NCBI RefSeq assembly: GCF_934754935.1 | Contig: NZ_CAKVJB010000018.1 | Coordinates: 1 to 44,680, forward strand | Origin: an uncultured Holdemanella sp. | Lineage (GTDB): Bacteria > Bacillota_I > Bacilli_A > Erysipelotrichales > Erysipelotrichaceae | Direction of reading: 5' to 3' | DNA length: 44,680 nucleotides | The notes under the pieces: generated by a model | What the model saw: only the letters and a program-made list of their open reading frames with translations | What the model was told of the DNA's origin: nothing | The model's database searches: none | Shown: piece by piece, positions 25,635 through 34,883 of the stretch | Layout of the letters: each line of letters opens with the position of its first letter | Position numbering within the stretch: position 1 is the first letter of the stretch | Position numbers and translations under genes: made by a program

Positions 25635-26708
25635 TTATTTTTCCTCCTTTAAAGTATATGCACCCAATACTTTTACACTTTCACATACTGATTGAATCTG
25701 CTCAATACAATCATCCGCCTTTGACATATCCCCTTCAATTTCGACAAAGAAGAAATACTCAAAAGGCTTATTTTTCATCGGTCTAGATTGAATACTTTCC
25801 ATATTCAATCCATTCTTGGCAATGCAGTCAATGATTTTAGCTAAAGCTCCACTTTCATGTTTAACAGATAAAACCATACTAAAACGATTTCCCTGCATTT
25901 GTGGCTTTAATCCAATCACCAAGAATCGCGTTGTATTCGTCGCATTTTCTTGAATATTTGTAGCCAATACCTTTAAGCCATACAATTCTGCATTTTCTTT
26001 AGCCCCAATAGCTGCTTTATGCACATCCTTCTGTGCTGAAATATATTGAGCAGCCATCGCCGTATTCGGATAGGCCACCGTTTGTACATTTAATTCCTTC
26101 AAGAATTCTTTAGACTGCGAAAGTGCTTGATCCTTTGAATACACCCACTCCACATCTTTTAATGTACTGCCAGGAATTCCAAGTAAACATTGTTCAATCT
26201 TTTGATCATAGATGGATTGAATATATACTGGATATTCCATTAATAAATCTAAAACTTCTCCAACCAATCCAGAATTCGTATTTTCAAAAGGAATCACACC
26301 ATATTGTACATCCGAATGTACAACCATTTGGAAGACTTCTTCAAAACTAGAAACACCAACTTTTGGATTAGAAGGAAATAATTTTTCACTGACCATATGT
26401 CCAAAGGCACCTTCAACGCCACAATAACCAACCTTGTCATGCGACTGTAACGTTCTTTGGTAGGCCTTTGATTCTTTCATAATGAACTTTATAAAAGACT
26501 CATAATATTCTTTATAATCTGGATTCTGAATAAATTGCAGATTCTTTTCAATCACAACCTGTTCTCTACCCGAGTCTAGAATTGGTAAATCATTTTCTAT
26601 TTTATACGCAATCACATCTTTGACGGCATCCAACCTGGCTTCATACAGCTTGGCCATTTCACGATCGATTGCATCAATTTGTGTACGTGCCTGTTCTAAT
26701 TTATTCAT
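25635..26708 (-). CDS. pheA: Bifunctional chorismate mutase / prephenate dehydratase
   Basis: A 357-residue P-protein. Residues 1-90 are an AroQ-type chorismate mutase (LEQARTQIDAIDREMAKLY). About 92-270 form the prephenate dehydratase, with VGYCGVEGAFGHMVS at the start, PFENTNSGLVGEV, and the catalytic-region NTTRFLVIG. Residues 275-355 are an ACT domain with GALAKIIDCI and MESIQSRP, the phenylalanine-binding feedback site. It converts chorismate to phenylpyruvate, and the adjoining aminotransferase would finish phenylalanine. GAGGTGA precedes the ATG, and a candidate extended -10 lies just upstream. Confidence 0.95.
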   Translation of the reverse strand: MNKLEQARTQIDAIDREMAKLYEARLDAVKDVIAYKIENDLPILDSGREQVVIEKNLQFIQNPDYKEYYESFIKFIMKESKAYQRTLQSHDKVGYCGVEGAFGHMVSEKLFPSNPKVGVSSFEEVFQMVVHSDVQYGVIPFENTNSGLVGEVLDLLMEYPVYIQSIYDQKIEQCLLGIPGSTLKDVEWVYSKDQALSQSKEFLKELNVQTVAYPNTAMAAQYISAQKDVHKAAIGAKENAELYGLKVLATNIQENATNTTRFLVIGLKPQMQGNRFSMVLSVKHESGALAKIIDCIAKNGLNMESIQSRPMKNKPFEYFFFVEIEGDMSKADDCIEQIQSVCESVKVLGAYTLKEEK

Positions 26709-26726
26709 GGGTTCACCTCACTGAAT

Positions 26727-26735
26727 ATCATACCA
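26727..26735 (-). promoter_or_regulatory. Candidate extended -10 promoter of pheA
   Basis: The minus strand reads TGGTATGAT (TGn plus TATGAT), about 19 bases before the ATG. No T-box, leader peptide or attenuator is visible in the 33-base gap. Confidence 0.4.
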
Positions 26736-26741
26736 TAATTT

Positions 26742-28136
26742 TCATCTATTTTCTGAAAATGAATGATATAAATCATCCAATGTATAAAGAATTAAATTTG
26801 AATCATCCTCTAAATCAAAACCAGACTTCGAAAAAAAGCCATATTTATAACATATCAAATTCACATTTTTTACTTGTTCGATCTCTTTATCCACAACATC
26901 CTGTGTTACTTTAGAATTCTTGTACTTGCATTCGTAAAATATATATCCCTTTTCATCTTGCGTAACTACATCAAATTCTCCGTTCATCTTATTTACAGGA
27001 TCATCATAATAATATTTTCCAATCTCAAAGAAAGGAACTTCGAATCCATTTAATTTATTCTTTCGAATTAAAAACTGTTGACAAATCCTTTCAAACACAG
27101 ATGGAACATGACTCTTATACAAATCATCTTTTATAAATCGATCAAAGAATGCATCTTCATTCATTACATTTAATTGCGAAATATATTTATAGATATATTT
27201 ATAGTAAAACAATGTAAAATTATCGCAAATATAATACCCAGCTTTTTTCTTATTATTCTTATCATTAATAGGCGCTCTTTTTTCAACCACACCCATTTTC
27301 ATCAATTTATCTAAAACATCTGAAAGAATAGGGCTCGATGCGATATGTGATTTATTTAAAATATTTGTGAATTTTGTATTTCCTGCAGCTAATGTTTCAA
27401 ACACTTCATTCGCATTATTTATTTTTGAGATTTCATTTTTCAAGTACATGGGCACTTCATTCAACAACAATCCATTTTGCGAAGCAATTAAATCAATGAT
27501 ATTTTCTCTTACGCTTAACGATTCATCAATCAAACGATTATAGTATGGAATACCTCCAAATACACTATACAACGTTACTTTATCTTCGCTTGAAAAAGAT
27601 GGATAAAATAGACTTGAATCATAGTAATCCATCGGTTTTATATCTAAAATTCTTGTAAACCTTCCATATAAAGGATTTTCTCGTTCAATCAAAGACTTCA
27701 TTGTATCCACATAAGAACCACATAATACAAGTTTCAAATTTGAAGTATGTAAATGTTTATCAATCACAGTTTGAAGAACACTGTCTAGTCCTTTCATGCA
27801 ACTACGTAAATATGGATATTCATCTAACACAAAAACCATTGTTTTGTCTTTGGCATACGAAAACAAAAACTCAAACACTTCTTCTATTGACTGAAAGCCT
27901 AAGCGTGGCAAATTCAACATATCTGAAATAAGCGAAGAAAGACTATCTACATTGGATAATTCGGTCGTTTGTTTGGCCTCGTAATAAATATATTCCCCTT
28001 TAAAATCTTTGATGGCTTTCTTTATTAATTCTGTTTTCCCAATTCTTCTTCGTCCATATATCAATACAGATTCTTGTCGATTTGATGAAAATACACGATT
28101 CAAAATCTTAAGCTCATTCTCTCTACCAATAAACAT
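26742..28136 (-). CDS. AAA ATPase with DUF234 C-terminal domain
   Basis: A 464-residue archaeal-type ATPase. Walker A is GRRRIGKTEL (28-37), Walker B is TMVFVLDEYPYL and the sensor 1 region is KLVLCGSYVDTM. A winged-helix-like middle follows, then a DUF234 nuclease-like end (FDVVTQDEKGYIFYECKYK, a PD-(D/E)XK pattern). Role unknown; the build parallels the DUF4143 ATPase at 6037 but belongs to a different subfamily. ATG 28136 was chosen because TGGAGGG precedes it and MFIGRENEL is the usual N terminus. It is not obviously linked in function to its pheA neighbour. Confidence 0.88.
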   Translation of the reverse strand: MFIGRENELKILNRVFSSNRQESVLIYGRRRIGKTELIKKAIKDFKGEYIYYEAKQTTELSNVDSLSSLISDMLNLPRLGFQSIEEVFEFLFSYAKDKTMVFVLDEYPYLRSCMKGLDSVLQTVIDKHLHTSNLKLVLCGSYVDTMKSLIERENPLYGRFTRILDIKPMDYYDSSLFYPSFSSEDKVTLYSVFGGIPYYNRLIDESLSVRENIIDLIASQNGLLLNEVPMYLKNEISKINNANEVFETLAAGNTKFTNILNKSHIASSPILSDVLDKLMKMGVVEKRAPINDKNNKKKAGYYICDNFTLFYYKYIYKYISQLNVMNEDAFFDRFIKDDLYKSHVPSVFERICQQFLIRKNKLNGFEVPFFEIGKYYYDDPVNKMNGEFDVVTQDEKGYIFYECKYKNSKVTQDVVDKEIEQVKNVNLICYKYGFFSKSGFDLEDDSNLILYTLDDLYHSFSENR

Positions 28137-28196
28137 AAGCCCTCCATTTTTAGTCATTTGTTTTTTACTAATATTTATCAGACTAAAAAATAACAC

Positions 28197-28226
28197 TAAA
28201 AAAATAGAAAGTCAAACGACTTTCTA
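28197..28226 (-). terminator. Terminator overlapping the pepF stop codon
   Basis: The minus strand has TAGAAAGTC, loop GTTT, GACTTTCTA, then eight T. The first TAG of the stem is the pepF stop codon. Confidence 0.88.
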
Positions 28227-29996
28227 CTTCATAATACTCTTGAATTCATCAATTAAAGAATCAAACAATTCAATCGCATCTTCCACTGGTTTTGGACTTG
28301 CCATATCAACACCGGCCATACGTAATAATTCGACTGGAGATTTTGTACATCCACCCTTTAAGAATGACAAATATGCATCAATATCGGCTTGTGTTCCATG
28401 AAGCAATTTTTGTGATAGAGCCATAGCTGCACTAAATCCTGTCGCATATTGATATACATAGAAATTCATATAGAAATGTGGAATACGAGCCCATTCCATA
28501 CTGATTTCATCATCCACGATCACATCTTCACCATAATAGAATTTATTTAAATCCGCATAGATTTGATTTAATGTGTCACTTGTCAAAACTTCATTATTTG
28601 CCGTTTTTTCATTGATAATCTTTTCAAATTCCGCAAACATACATTGTCTAAATAATGTAGTTCTAAATTGTTCCATAAAGTGATTGATCAAATAAGCCTG
28701 GAATTTAGGATCTGTATTTTGTTTGCGCAAATAATCCATCAATAAAGCTTCATTACATGTACTCGCAACTTCAGCCACAAATATTTTATAATGACGATCT
28801 AATGGAGCTTGATATTTTGTAGACATATACGAATGCATCGCATGACCCATTTCGTGGGCTAAAGTAAATTCTGTATCTAACGAATTCGCAAAGTTCATCA
28901 ACACAAATGGGTGTACTCTTTGTCCACTTGAATAGGCTCCTGAACGCTTTCCTTCATTTTCATATACATCGATCCAACGCGAATTCAATCCTCTTTCATA
29001 AACCTTGGCATATTCAGTTCCATATAATTGAATGGAATGTAAGACATCTTCTTTGGCCTGTTCAAAAGATACAGGAACGTTACATTCATTGACCATAGGA
29101 ACATATAGATCATACATATGAAGTTTATCTTTTTTCATAACTTCTTTACGCACTCGCATATATTTATGTAAAACATGAATATTTTTATGTACTGTTTCAA
29201 TCAATTGTTCATATACTTTTGGTGAAACATTATTTGAATCTACAGCACATTCTAAACTAGATGCATATTTACGTGCTGTACTATTAAATTTCAACTGATT
29301 TGTCTGTCCATTTAAACAAGCAGCTAAAGTATGGATCATAGACCCATAGCCTGCATAGAAATTGCGATATGCACTTTCTCTTAATACTTCATCTTCCTGC
29401 TCTAACATATGGATAAATGTACCTGTAGTTAAAGTGTGTTTATTTCCTTTTGAATCAATCGCATCTTCAAATTTTAAATCCGCATTATTCAACATTCCAA
29501 AAATTGAATAAGGCGTATCTTGCATTAATGAACTAGATGCCATTAATTTTTCTTCCGTTTCAGATAATACGTGCTCTTTTAAGCGACATACTTCTTCTAA
29601 ATATACACGATATCTTTCTAAGATAGGTTCAGAAACATAGAATGATTCTAAATTTTCAATGTGCATGATTTGTACATCACTAAAAGATAGTTTAGTAAAA
29701 ATTTCAACCACTAACGCATTGGCCTTTCCTCTTAATTCTTGATGATGTGCATCTGCCGTATCTTGATCAGATAATAATGAGGCATAGCCCAAACAATCAT
29801 CTAATAGACATGTTAGTTTTTCATATCCCTTTAAAAAGGATAATAAGTTGGATGCATCATCCAATTTTCCATCATATGCACAAAGCTCATTTCCTAATTC
29901 TTTACAAGTATCAAGACAAGCTAAAAAGGCAGCTTCATCTTCAAAAATATCATCTGTTTCCCAAGTATTCTCTACTTTTTGTTCGTTACGTTTCAT
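28224..29996 (-). CDS. pepF: Oligoendopeptidase F (M3B metallopeptidase)
   Basis: A 590-residue cytosolic zinc endopeptidase that trims peptides of roughly 7-20 residues. HEMGH near residue 380 (in TLAHEMGHAMHSY) supplies two zinc His and the catalytic Glu; the third ligand Glu is in EVASTCNEALL downstream. The C-terminal FYVYQYATGFSAA and LKGGCTKSPVELL are hallmark PepF stretches. ATG 29996 was preferred to an upstream TTG because GGAGG lies 8 bases before it. It follows the Crp-like gene with a 25-base gap and may be read from the same promoter. Confidence 0.94.
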   Translation of the reverse strand: MKRNEQKVENTWETDDIFEDEAAFLACLDTCKELGNELCAYDGKLDDASNLLSFLKGYEKLTCLLDDCLGYASLLSDQDTADAHHQELRGKANALVVEIFTKLSFSDVQIMHIENLESFYVSEPILERYRVYLEEVCRLKEHVLSETEEKLMASSSLMQDTPYSIFGMLNNADLKFEDAIDSKGNKHTLTTGTFIHMLEQEDEVLRESAYRNFYAGYGSMIHTLAACLNGQTNQLKFNSTARKYASSLECAVDSNNVSPKVYEQLIETVHKNIHVLHKYMRVRKEVMKKDKLHMYDLYVPMVNECNVPVSFEQAKEDVLHSIQLYGTEYAKVYERGLNSRWIDVYENEGKRSGAYSSGQRVHPFVLMNFANSLDTEFTLAHEMGHAMHSYMSTKYQAPLDRHYKIFVAEVASTCNEALLMDYLRKQNTDPKFQAYLINHFMEQFRTTLFRQCMFAEFEKIINEKTANNEVLTSDTLNQIYADLNKFYYGEDVIVDDEISMEWARIPHFYMNFYVYQYATGFSAAMALSQKLLHGTQADIDAYLSFLKGGCTKSPVELLRMAGVDMASPKPVEDAIELFDSLIDEFKSIMK

Positions 29997-30021
29997 GAGT
30001 AAACAACCTCCATTAATACGT

Positions 30022-30630
30022 CTATTGTAGCACATATTTTCCCTTTTCAAGTCTTACGATTCTTTTATCCTCACAAAGTTTCTTTAACACTCTTTGTAGT
30101 TGTCTTCGACTACAATGCAGATTACGACAAGCCACACTGACATTGTCTAGCGTGGGATGTAACTCCATATAATTCATGACCTTCTCTTCAACACTTTGAT
30201 TCATAATTTCATTTGTGGACTTATTATGCAGTTTATCAACCAACGAATTCAACAAAAAATGAAGAAATTTCAAATCCTGGTTTAATCTCAATTGATTTTC
30301 TTCAATCGATAATGCGATTGTAACAACTTTTGTGTTGGTTTGAGCAAAATAAACAGGCTTTTCATGACGAACAAACTCCACATCTCCTAGTACACAAAGT
30401 GCATTGATTTGTGACACAAAAAGCTGCTTTCCATTTGAATCAATGAAATAAATAGACACTTCGCCTTCTACTACAAACTGAATCTCTTTTGTGTCTTTCA
30501 ATGGATGAATCATCGTTTCTTCTTTTTCATATTCCATCAAATAAAAGGGATAAGAAGAATCAAAATAGTCTTGTATGTGATATCGATTTACATATTTCTC
30601 TACATTTTTTGGATCATATACTCGTTTCAT
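30022..30630 (-). CDS. Crp/Fnr family transcriptional regulator
   Basis: A 202-residue regulator: N-terminal cyclic-nucleotide-type beta-barrel (about 20-115, with VVEGEVSIYFIDSNGKQLFV and CVLGDVEFV) and C-terminal winged helix (about 145-202, VACRNLHCSRRQLQRVLKKL). No N-terminal Cys cluster typical of oxygen-sensing Fnr is present, so the effector is unknown. ATG 30630 starts the family-like sequence; longer reading would run through the divergent MATE promoter. No Shine-Dalgarno precedes it. A Crp-type palindrome lies only 6 bases upstream of the start, pointing to autoregulation, probably repression (inference). Confidence 0.9.
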   Translation of the reverse strand: MKRVYDPKNVEKYVNRYHIQDYFDSSYPFYLMEYEKEETMIHPLKDTKEIQFVVEGEVSIYFIDSNGKQLFVSQINALCVLGDVEFVRHEKPVYFAQTNTKVVTIALSIEENQLRLNQDLKFLHFLLNSLVDKLHNKSTNEIMNQSVEEKVMNYMELHPTLDNVSVACRNLHCSRRQLQRVLKKLCEDKRIVRLEKGKYVLQ

Positions 30631-30636
30631 AGCTTT

Positions 30637-30681
30637 ATTGTGCCATATGTCACAATCATTTTCAAATAGCTTTGATATACT
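30637..30681. promoter_or_regulatory. Crp/Fnr-type operator and divergent promoters between regulator and MATE genes
   Basis: ATTGTG (30637-30642), 8 bases, CACAAT (30651-30656) is a perfect inverted repeat of Crp type (TGTGN8CACA). For the MATE gene an extended -10 TGATATACT (30673-30681) predicts a start near 30688, putting the operator centre at -41.5, the class II activator position. On the minus strand TTGAAA (30660-30665) and CACAAT (30637-30642) with 17-base spacing could drive the regulator, and the operator then covers its core promoter. Confidence 0.7.
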
Positions 30682-30703
30682 AGGCAAAGAAAGAAGGTAA
30701 TAT

Positions 30704-32032
30704 ATGAACAATAATGCATTATTTGAAAATACAAGCATCCCTAAAGCCTATTTCACAATGGCTTTACCCGTTGTCTTCAGCATGGTAATTTCTTTAGTAT
30801 ACAACATGGCAGATACATATTTTGTAGCTAAAACAATGAACACAAATCTTGTGGCCGGTGTCTCTTTATGTGCCCCCATCTTTACTTTCATGATCGCATT
30901 AGGTGACATCTTTGGCATTGGTGGCAGTTCTGTCATCTCTAGATTGTTTGGTCAACAAATGAATAAAGAAGCTAAGAATGTGAGTGGATTCTGTTTCTAT
31001 GCATCCATTCTCTGTGGCATTGTTGTCACGATTTTTATGTTTATTCTAAAAGATCCCATGTTAAATTTTTTAGGTGTTAATAAAGAAACATGGCTATACG
31101 CAAATCAATACTACAATATAATTGCGCTAGGCTCCACCTTTATCATTCTTTCTTTAACTCCTAGTAACTTGATTCGTACGGAAGGATTGGCAACCCTATC
31201 TATGGTTGGAACTGTCTTGGGGTCGATTCTAAACATCATTTTAGATCCCATCTTTATCTTTAGCTTCCATATGGGCGCACAAGGTGCTGCCTTGGCATCT
31301 GTAATTGGATATATCCTATCTGATTTTCTTTTGATCTATTTCACAAGGGCAAAGGCAAATCGTCTAAGTGTTTCCTTTAAAGATTGTCATGTAGAAAAAA
31401 AAGAGTTTTTAGATATCTTCACCATTGGAATTCCTGCTTCTATCACAAATTTAATGTCGAGTATTGGTGTAGCTTTGACAAATCGTTATTTAGTTGTGTT
31501 CGGCAATGAAAATGTTGCCGCAATGGGAATCGCCCTAAAAGTGAATATGATCCTTTTATTGATCATGGTTGGATTTGCGTTTGGAGCACAACCACTTTTA
31601 GGATTTAATTATGGAGCCAAAAACACAGAACGCCTACGTGCATTCATTAAGTTTGACATATTTGTCGAAGTCACATTTGCGCTCATTACTGCCATTATCC
31701 TAAGTGCTTTTGCTCCGTATATCATCCAATCCTTTATGAATGATGCACACATTATTCAAACAGGAAGCCTTATGTTAAGACTACTTGTTCTATCTAGTCC
31801 GTGTGTAGGTATAATTTTAGTCTTTACAACTCTATTTCAATCGGAAGGAAAAGCACTTCCTGCCTTAATTTTATCCATTTCTAGACAAGGTGTTATTTAC
31901 GCAATCTGCATTGTCATATTGTCTAAATTATTTACCTTCCATGGAATATTGATTTCTCAGGCTACAGCCGATGTAGTAACGGCTATAATTGCGATTCTAA
32001 TTTATTCAAAACAAAAGACTGTAACAAGATAA
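30704..32032 (+). CDS. MATE family efflux transporter
   Basis: A 442-residue, 12-helix polyspecific cation-coupled exporter of the MOP superfamily. Two pseudo-repeats are visible: FTMALPVVFSMVISLVYNMADTYF at the N terminus and the matching IPASITNLMSSIG in the second half, with GFAFGAQPLLGFNYGAKN, a MATE hallmark. Substrate unknown. It sits divergent from the Crp/Fnr regulator, whose palindrome is placed for activation of this gene. The ribosome site is GAAGG. The stop lies between the arms of a strong bidirectional terminator. Confidence 0.93.
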   Translation: MNNNALFENTSIPKAYFTMALPVVFSMVISLVYNMADTYFVAKTMNTNLVAGVSLCAPIFTFMIALGDIFGIGGSSVISRLFGQQMNKEAKNVSGFCFYASILCGIVVTIFMFILKDPMLNFLGVNKETWLYANQYYNIIALGSTFIILSLTPSNLIRTEGLATLSMVGTVLGSILNIILDPIFIFSFHMGAQGAALASVIGYILSDFLLIYFTRAKANRLSVSFKDCHVEKKEFLDIFTIGIPASITNLMSSIGVALTNRYLVVFGNENVAAMGIALKVNMILLLIMVGFAFGAQPLLGFNYGAKNTERLRAFIKFDIFVEVTFALITAIILSAFAPYIIQSFMNDAHIIQTGSLMLRLLVLSSPCVGIILVFTTLFQSEGKALPALILSISRQGVIYAICIVILSKLFTFHGILISQATADVVTAIIAILIYSKQKTVTR

Positions 32033-32054
32033 ATTTGCTTTGTTACAGTCTTTT
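32013..32054. terminator. Bidirectional terminator between MATE and cutC
   Basis: AAAAGACTGTAACAA (32013-32027) pairs perfectly with TTGTTACAGTCTTTT (32040-32054), serving the plus-strand MATE gene (stop inside the loop) and the minus-strand cutC operon. Confidence 0.9.
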
Positions 32055-32059
32055 CCACA

Positions 32060-32803
32060 TTATTTTATACTATCAACTAATTTTTTTACCAACTCTACAT
32101 CCACTACATCATAATCATTTTCATGTGGACTAGCCAAGTAACTATATGAAACACCGTTTTTTGTTGTGGTTGTATCTATTTTGTAGTTTTTACAAGACGA
32201 ATGCACCTGATATACACCTGTATAATTCATCATCATTTTTGCGTTTTCGGCATTCATTCCACTACCAGGAAGAATCTGAATCTTTTCTCCATATTGATTA
32301 TTCAATACTTTAATCAAATCAATTCCTTCCATGGCTTTTGATTTTTGTCCACTTGTCAATACACGATCTGCACCTAAATCGATTAATGTTTCAATAGCTT
32401 CAAACGCATCTGGCGTAACATCAAAAGCTCTATGGAATACTGCTTCTTTATTGTATGAATGAATCAAATCAATCATTCTTTTTGTGTCTTCTTCACAAAT
32501 TGTGCCATCTTCATTTAAGAAACCAAACGCAATTCCATCAGCTCCATGATCTAAAAGAATCTTAGCTTCCTCAAACATAATTTCTACATCTTCTTTTTCA
32601 TAACAGAAACCTGCAGCGCGTACACGTACCATGCAAATTACAGTTAAGTCTGTTTCTTTTTTTACACGAACAAGACTTGCAACACTAGGCGTCAAACCAC
32701 CAACACTTAACGCACTATTCAATTCAACTCTCTTCGCATTACCTTGATATGCAGCTATACAATCTTGATAACTCCCTGCACATACTTCAATCATTCTCTC
32801 CAT
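32060..32803 (-). CDS. cutC: CutC family protein
   Basis: A 247-residue TIM-barrel protein. The N terminus IEVCAGSYQDCIAA, then RVELNSALSVGGLTPS, MVRVRAAGFCYE, HRAFD, and VLTSGQK with ILPGSGMN are all CutC hallmarks. Once described as a copper-homeostasis protein; its enzymatic role remains uncertain. It is the last gene of a six-gene operon and overlaps the M20 peptidase gene by 17 bases. ATG 32803 has GAGG 7 bases upstream; ATG 32794 is an alternative. Confidence 0.93.
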   Translation of the reverse strand: MERMIEVCAGSYQDCIAAYQGNAKRVELNSALSVGGLTPSVASLVRVKKETDLTVICMVRVRAAGFCYEKEDVEIMFEEAKILLDHGADGIAFGFLNEDGTICEEDTKRMIDLIHSYNKEAVFHRAFDVTPDAFEAIETLIDLGADRVLTSGQKSKAMEGIDLIKVLNNQYGEKIQILPGSGMNAENAKMMMNYTGVYQVHSSCKNYKIDTTTTKNGVSYSYLASPHENDYDVVDVELVKKLVDSIK

Positions 32804-33908
32804 TTGCCAACCTCACTATACTTAATGCGTATATTTTCGCATTTAAAATCAAATCACTACGATCCATCCATTCATTCGGATTGTGCCCTATACCTTTCTG
32901 TCCAGGAAAACTAGGCCCAAAAGGAACAATATTTGGCATGATTTTCGCATACGTTCCACCCGTAGTTGTAACTGGCGTACCATCCATGCCTGTTACCTTT
33001 TCATAAGTCGCCTTTAATGTTTGACATAAGAATCCATTTTTATCAAAATAAACAGGATCATAATTATGAATACATTTTACTTGTAGTTCTTCACTTAATT
33101 TAGATTTGATTACCTTCTCTATTGTATCATTACTAACACTTGCAGGGTAGCTAAAAGAGAAGTCAAAACCAAGTTTTCCTTCTAGATCTACTAGTTTTTT
33201 ATTATTCATCTGCATTTTACCAAATTCAAGATCCTCAATATTTAGCCCCAATTTATTTCCAAATCCATTGTCCGATAAAATATATTCGTTAATAAATTGA
33301 TTGAATATAGTCTTATTTTCAATATCTGTACTCACACGATAGGTACTTCTTCCTCTTTCCGCATATACAACTGGATATTTACAATCGGGTGTCCAGCCCA
33401 TAATAGGTGGTCTTCTAACTTTGAGGAAATGTCTTAAATCTTCAAATCCTGTTTCTTCATTTGTCCCAAATAAAATATAAACAGGATGCTTTAATTGGAT
33501 TCCCAATTCTTTTATGGCATATAATGCGTATAAACAAGATAAAGTAGGACCTTTATTATCTAAGATTCCTCTTGAATAAATTCTACCATTTTCATCTTCA
33601 TATGCTGAAAATGGTGGGTGATTCCATCCTTCTCCTACAGGAACAACATCTAAATGTCCCATAATACCAATATAATCTTCACCTGTGCCATATTTGGCAA
33701 TACCTACCATATGATCGACGTTTTCTGTTTCAAAACCTAATTCACGAGCTAATTTCAATGCTTCTTCTAAAGCTTTATTTACCCCTTCACCAAAAGGCAT
33801 GCCAGGCTTTGCTTCACTTCGTACACTATCGATTTGGACAATTCTTTTGATTCCTGAAATCATCTCATTGCTGATTTCATCGATCTTCTTTAATAATTCT
33901 TCTTCCAT
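32787..33908 (-). CDS. M20 family dipeptidase (PepV/Sapep-like)
   Basis: A 373-residue dinuclear zinc peptidase. GHLDVVPVGEGW gives the first His and Asp, LDNKGP the bridging Asp, NEETGFED the catalytic and ligand Glu, TPDCKYPVVYAE the next ligand, and GIGHNPNEW the last His. All ligands are present although the protein is shorter than the usual 450-470 residues of PepV, implying a reduced lid domain. It hydrolyses dipeptides in the cytosol. It begins two bases after the stop of the glycosylasparaginase gene. Confidence 0.88.
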   Translation of the reverse strand: MEEELLKKIDEISNEMISGIKRIVQIDSVRSEAKPGMPFGEGVNKALEEALKLARELGFETENVDHMVGIAKYGTGEDYIGIMGHLDVVPVGEGWNHPPFSAYEDENGRIYSRGILDNKGPTLSCLYALYAIKELGIQLKHPVYILFGTNEETGFEDLRHFLKVRRPPIMGWTPDCKYPVVYAERGRSTYRVSTDIENKTIFNQFINEYILSDNGFGNKLGLNIEDLEFGKMQMNNKKLVDLEGKLGFDFSFSYPASVSNDTIEKVIKSKLSEELQVKCIHNYDPVYFDKNGFLCQTLKATYEKVTGMDGTPVTTTGGTYAKIMPNIVPFGPSFPGQKGIGHNPNEWMDRSDLILNAKIYALSIVRLANGEND

Positions 33909-33909
33909 A

Positions 33910-34869
33910 TTATTTCCTAACTAATGGAGCCGTACGTAAAGCCATATAATTGTCCATCCATTCTTTACTTGCGATTTCAAATGTACATTTTCCATTCTCA
34001 TCATGATTGACTAAATATACCGTAGGTTCTTGTGTTTCAGTTGCCACCACAAAACTGAAGCCTTCAATATTTGTAGCACAACCCCATTCACCCTTGTTGT
34101 TCATCGCAATCAAAGACATGTCTCCTGCTTTTCCTCTTCTTCGTTTCAATTCCAAATCAAAGTCGTGTACAGCTTTTTCACATGCCTGTTGAGGATGCAT
34201 GCCTTCTTTCATTAGGCGAACGATTTCATAAGAGATACAGCCTTTCATAACATCTTCACCTAAACCTGTAGCACTAGCTCCTCCGACAAAAGAATCTACA
34301 TAGAATCCAGATCCACATACAGGGGAATCACCTAGACGTCCTGGATGTTTCATGAACAATCCAGAAGTACTTGTTGCACAAGTCATGTGTCCATCATGAT
34401 CTAGACAAACCATACCGACTGTGTCATGTCCTGAATAGGGTTTTAATTCTGTATTTGTGATTTCTTTTATGCGATTGTGATAATGAATCTTAGCACGATC
34501 TGTAAGCATTGTTTTTCTTTCAAAACCATGTCTTGAAGCATATTTTTCAGCTCCTTGCCCTACTAAGAAATTATTGGCATCATAGTGCATTAGACTACGT
34601 GCAATACTGACAGGGTTCGCAAAATCTTTAATGCCTCCAACGCATCCAAATTCTAATGTATCTCCATCCATAAAAGCGGCATCCAATTCAACTTCCATTT
34701 CCTCATTTGGAAGTCCACCATAGCCTACGCTTTTATAATATTCAAAATCTTCTACAACTTTGATTGCTTCTTCAATCGAATCTGCTGCATTTTCGTTATT
34801 TTTTAACATAGAATCTGCTTTTGAAATACCTTCTAAAGCCATTCTCCATGTTGCGATAATTCCGTACAT
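33910..34869 (-). CDS. N4-(beta-N-acetylglucosaminyl)-L-asparaginase (glycosylasparaginase, T2 Ntn-hydrolase)
   Basis: A 319-residue precursor that should cut itself before the Thr of GHDTVGMV (about residue 152) to expose the N-terminal nucleophile. HPGRLGDSPVCGSGFYVD and GGASATGLGED are the substrate-binding segments of this family. It splits the GlcNAc-asparagine bond left after N-glycoprotein breakdown, releasing aspartate and the sugar amine. No signal peptide, so it acts in the cytosol on imported glyco-asparagine (inference). With the M20 dipeptidase next to it, the operon looks suited to using host glycopeptides. Confidence 0.9.
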   Translation of the reverse strand: MYGIIATWRMALEGISKADSMLKNNENAADSIEEAIKVVEDFEYYKSVGYGGLPNEEMEVELDAAFMDGDTLEFGCVGGIKDFANPVSIARSLMHYDANNFLVGQGAEKYASRHGFERKTMLTDRAKIHYHNRIKEITNTELKPYSGHDTVGMVCLDHDGHMTCATSTSGLFMKHPGRLGDSPVCGSGFYVDSFVGGASATGLGEDVMKGCISYEIVRLMKEGMHPQQACEKAVHDFDLELKRRRGKAGDMSLIAMNNKGEWGCATNIEGFSFVVATETQEPTVYLVNHDENGKCTFEIASKEWMDNYMALRTAPLVRK

Positions 34870-34883
34870 ATCATTCTCTCCTC

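Noticed and set aside
26709..26741. T-box or attenuator upstream of pheA
   Set aside because: Only 33 bases separate it from the previous gene; no T-box sequence or leader peptide fits.
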